From Halomonas maura (GTDB lineage: Bacteria > Pseudomonadota > Gammaproteobacteria > Pseudomonadales > Halomonadaceae), in NCBI RefSeq assembly GCF_030409305.1, contig NZ_JAUFPQ010000009.1, positions 422,389 through 474,666 of the forward strand: DNA of 52,278 nucleotides, written 5' to 3'. The notes beneath the pieces were generated by a model, which was not told where the DNA came from, did no database searches, and worked only from the letters and a program-made list of their open reading frames with translations. Every line of letters starts with the position of its first letter. Within the stretch, counting starts at the first letter, position 1. Shown piece after piece: positions 50,835-52,278 of this stretch. The translations under genes and the position numbers were made by a program.

Positions 50835-52278
50835 ATGTCGACTGGCAGCCCGACGCCGTCGCCGCCCTCGCGTGCCGGCCGGATCGGCCTCTGGCTGGGC
50901 CCGCTGTGGCTGGTGATCTGCCTGCTCGCCCCGGCCCCGGCGGGAATGCCCGAGCCGGCCTGGTCCTGTGTCGGTCTGGCCCTGCTGATGGCCACCTGGT
51001 GGTCCACGGAAGCGATCCCGATTCCCGCCACCGCGCTGGTGCCCCTGGTGCTGGTTCCCGCGCTGGGCATCGGCGAGATCCGCGAGACCGCGGCGAGCTA
51101 CGCCAACCCCATCATCTACCTCTTCCTCGGCGGCTTCCTGCTGGGGATCGCCATGCAACGCTGGAACCTGCACCGGCGGATCGCCCTGCGAGTGCTGCGG
51201 GTCGTGGGGCGCCACCCGAGGCGCCAGATCGGCGGCTTCATGCTGGCCACCGGGTTTCTCAGCATGTGGGTCTCGAATACCGCCACCACCATCATGATGC
51301 TGCCGATCGGCATGTCGGTGGTCAGCCTGCTCGACGACAGCGACCCCGAGGCACTGGGGCGCTATGCCACCGCCCTGCTGCTGGCCATCGCCTACTCGGC
51401 GAGCATCGGCGGCGTGGCGACGCTGATCGGCACCCCACCCAATGCCCTGCTCGCCGGCTACCTGGCCGACGAGCGGGGCATCGACCTGGGCTTCGCCCGG
51501 TGGATGCTGGTCGGCCTGCCGATCAGCGTGGCGATGATGGCCTGCGCCTGGTGGTGGTTGACCCGCCGTGGCTTCGCCCTGACGGCCGGCGAGGACAGCG
51601 CCGCCCTGATCGACGACGAGCTCGACCGGCTGGGCGGCATCACGTCGCCGGAGCGCCGGGTGGGCACGCTCTTCCTGCTGGCCGCCGCGGCCTGGGTCGG
51701 CCGCCCGCTGCTCAACGATGCGGGGCTCGACTGGCTTTCCGATACCGGCATCGCCATCGCCGCCGGCCTGCTGCTGTTCCTGACGCCGGCCGGGCGCGCC
51801 CCCGGCGAACGACTGATGAGCTGGGAAGAGGCCCGCGAGCTGCCCTGGGGGATCCTGCTGCTGTTCGGCGGTGGCCTGGCCCTGGCCGGCACCATCAGCC
51901 GCTCGGGGCTGGCGGAGTGGATCGCCGACCAGCTCGGCGGATTGGCGGTCTTCCCGCTGCTGGCGCTGATCGGCAGCGTGGTGCTGGTGATCATCTTCCT
52001 CACCGAGATCACCTCCAACACCGCCACCGCCGCGGCCTTCCTGCCGCTGCTGGGCGCGCTGGCCCTGTCTCTGGACATCTCGCCGCTGCTGATCACCGTG
52101 CCCGCGGCCATCGCCGCCAGCTGCGCCTTCATGATGCCGGTGGCCACCCCGCCCAACGCCATCGTCTTCGCCACCGGGCACCTGCGCATCCAGTCGATGA
52201 TCCGCGCCGGCTTCGCGCTCAACCTGATCGGCACGGCGCTGGTGACGCTGATGGCCTACGCCCTGCTGATGCTGTTCT
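50835..52278 (+). CDS. DASS/SLC13-family sodium:dicarboxylate (anion) symporter, 3' end cut off
   Basis: At least 481 residues of a divalent-anion:Na+ symporter; the frame is open at the window edge, probably only a few residues from the end. About 11 TM segments are present. The two SNT sodium/substrate motifs appear as SNTATTIMMLPI (about 155) and TSNTATAAAFLPL (about 395), each followed by an IGTPPNA/ATPPNAI element. Dicarboxylates such as succinate or malate are usual substrates, with sulfate or citrate possible. GAGGAG lies 6 bp before the ATG. It is divergent from DUF2489. Confidence 0.9.
   Translation, partial: MSTGSPTPSPPSRAGRIGLWLGPLWLVICLLAPAPAGMPEPAWSCVGLALLMATWWSTEAIPIPATALVPLVLVPALGIGEIRETAASYANPIIYLFLGGFLLGIAMQRWNLHRRIALRVLRVVGRHPRRQIGGFMLATGFLSMWVSNTATTIMMLPIGMSVVSLLDDSDPEALGRYATALLLAIAYSASIGGVATLIGTPPNALLAGYLADERGIDLGFARWMLVGLPISVAMMACAWWWLTRRGFALTAGEDSAALIDDELDRLGGITSPERRVGTLFLLAAAAWVGRPLLNDAGLDWLSDTGIAIAAGLLLFLTPAGRAPGERLMSWEEARELPWGILLLFGGGLALAGTISRSGLAEWIADQLGGLAVFPLLALIGSVVLVIIFLTEITSNTATAAAFLPLLGALALSLDISPLLITVPAAIAASCAFMMPVATPPNAIVFATGHLRIQSMIRAGFALNLIGTALVTLMAYALLMLF

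Overview
The window is GC-rich (clearly above 60%) gammaproteobacterial chromosome. Gene content and protein sequences look like Halomonas or a close relative in the Halomonadaceae: class I fumarase, a thrS-infC-rpmI-rplT-pheS-pheT-ihfA string, a RegB/RegA-type redox pair, 3-hydroxybutyrate/acetoacetate genes and DUF2788/DUF2489 proteins. This is inferred by eye, without a database search. I find 49 protein genes, 48 of them complete (the last runs off the right edge). There are no rRNA or tRNA genes, no insertion sequence, no prophage and no CRISPR array.

Layout. 1-8.1 kb: class I fumarase, uvrB, an OsmC/HMA-like pair, ygfZ, a TatD nuclease and prfC (RF3). 8.4-10.6 kb: a small unknown protein, a formate/nitrite-family channel and an SDR. 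10.6-12.4 kb: a HipA-family kinase followed by its HTH partner, in reversed order compared with canonical hipBA. 12.4-18.7 kb: an RND efflux permease with its adaptor, divergent from a RegB/RegA (PrrBA, RoxSR) two-component pair. 18.9-22.4 kb: 3-hydroxybutyrate dehydrogenase, an orphan HybE-like chaperone, an inositol-phosphatase, glutaredoxin and a divergent DUF1338-like protein. 22.6-27.0 kb: CoA-transferase A/B, a divergent LysR regulator and acetoacetate-CoA ligase; with the dehydrogenase this makes a route from 3-hydroxybutyrate to acetoacetyl-CoA. 27.1-31.3 kb: acyltransferase, LysM/LytM lipoprotein, GT4 glycosyltransferase, PAP2 phosphatase and AlkB-type dioxygenase. 31.4-37.8 kb: glycine module, with gcvT and an AGCS symporter on the minus strand divergent from gcvH-gcvP across 520 bp. 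37.9-41.8 kb: LysR, ppnN, a small membrane protein, a MioC-like flavodoxin and DUF2788. 41.8-48.9 kb: ihfA, pheT, pheS, rplT, rpmI, infC, thrS (minus strand). 49-52.3 kb: OmpA-family lipoprotein, DUF2489 and a DASS transporter.

The most unusual signal is a family of three intergenic elements (6365-6513, 18740-18899, 40385-40551). Each is built from 7-bp tandem repeats of the type GAAGNNN, hairpins (several with the exceptionally stable GCGAAGC mini-hairpin core) and pyrimidine-rich complementary arms. Every gene whose 3' end abuts one of them (five of five) ends in TAA, placed at or within 1-2 bp of the element edge. Of the other 43 complete genes only rplT and rpmI use TAA. The element therefore seems to target, or to supply, stop codons. 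Other points of note are the reversed hipA-hipB operon with candidate operators, an AUC start codon for infC, a DUF1338-like protein that has apparently lost metal ligands, a LytM lipoprotein lacking the metal ligands, and a repeated TTTC-NTATNG-GAAA motif in the glycine-gene intergenic region.
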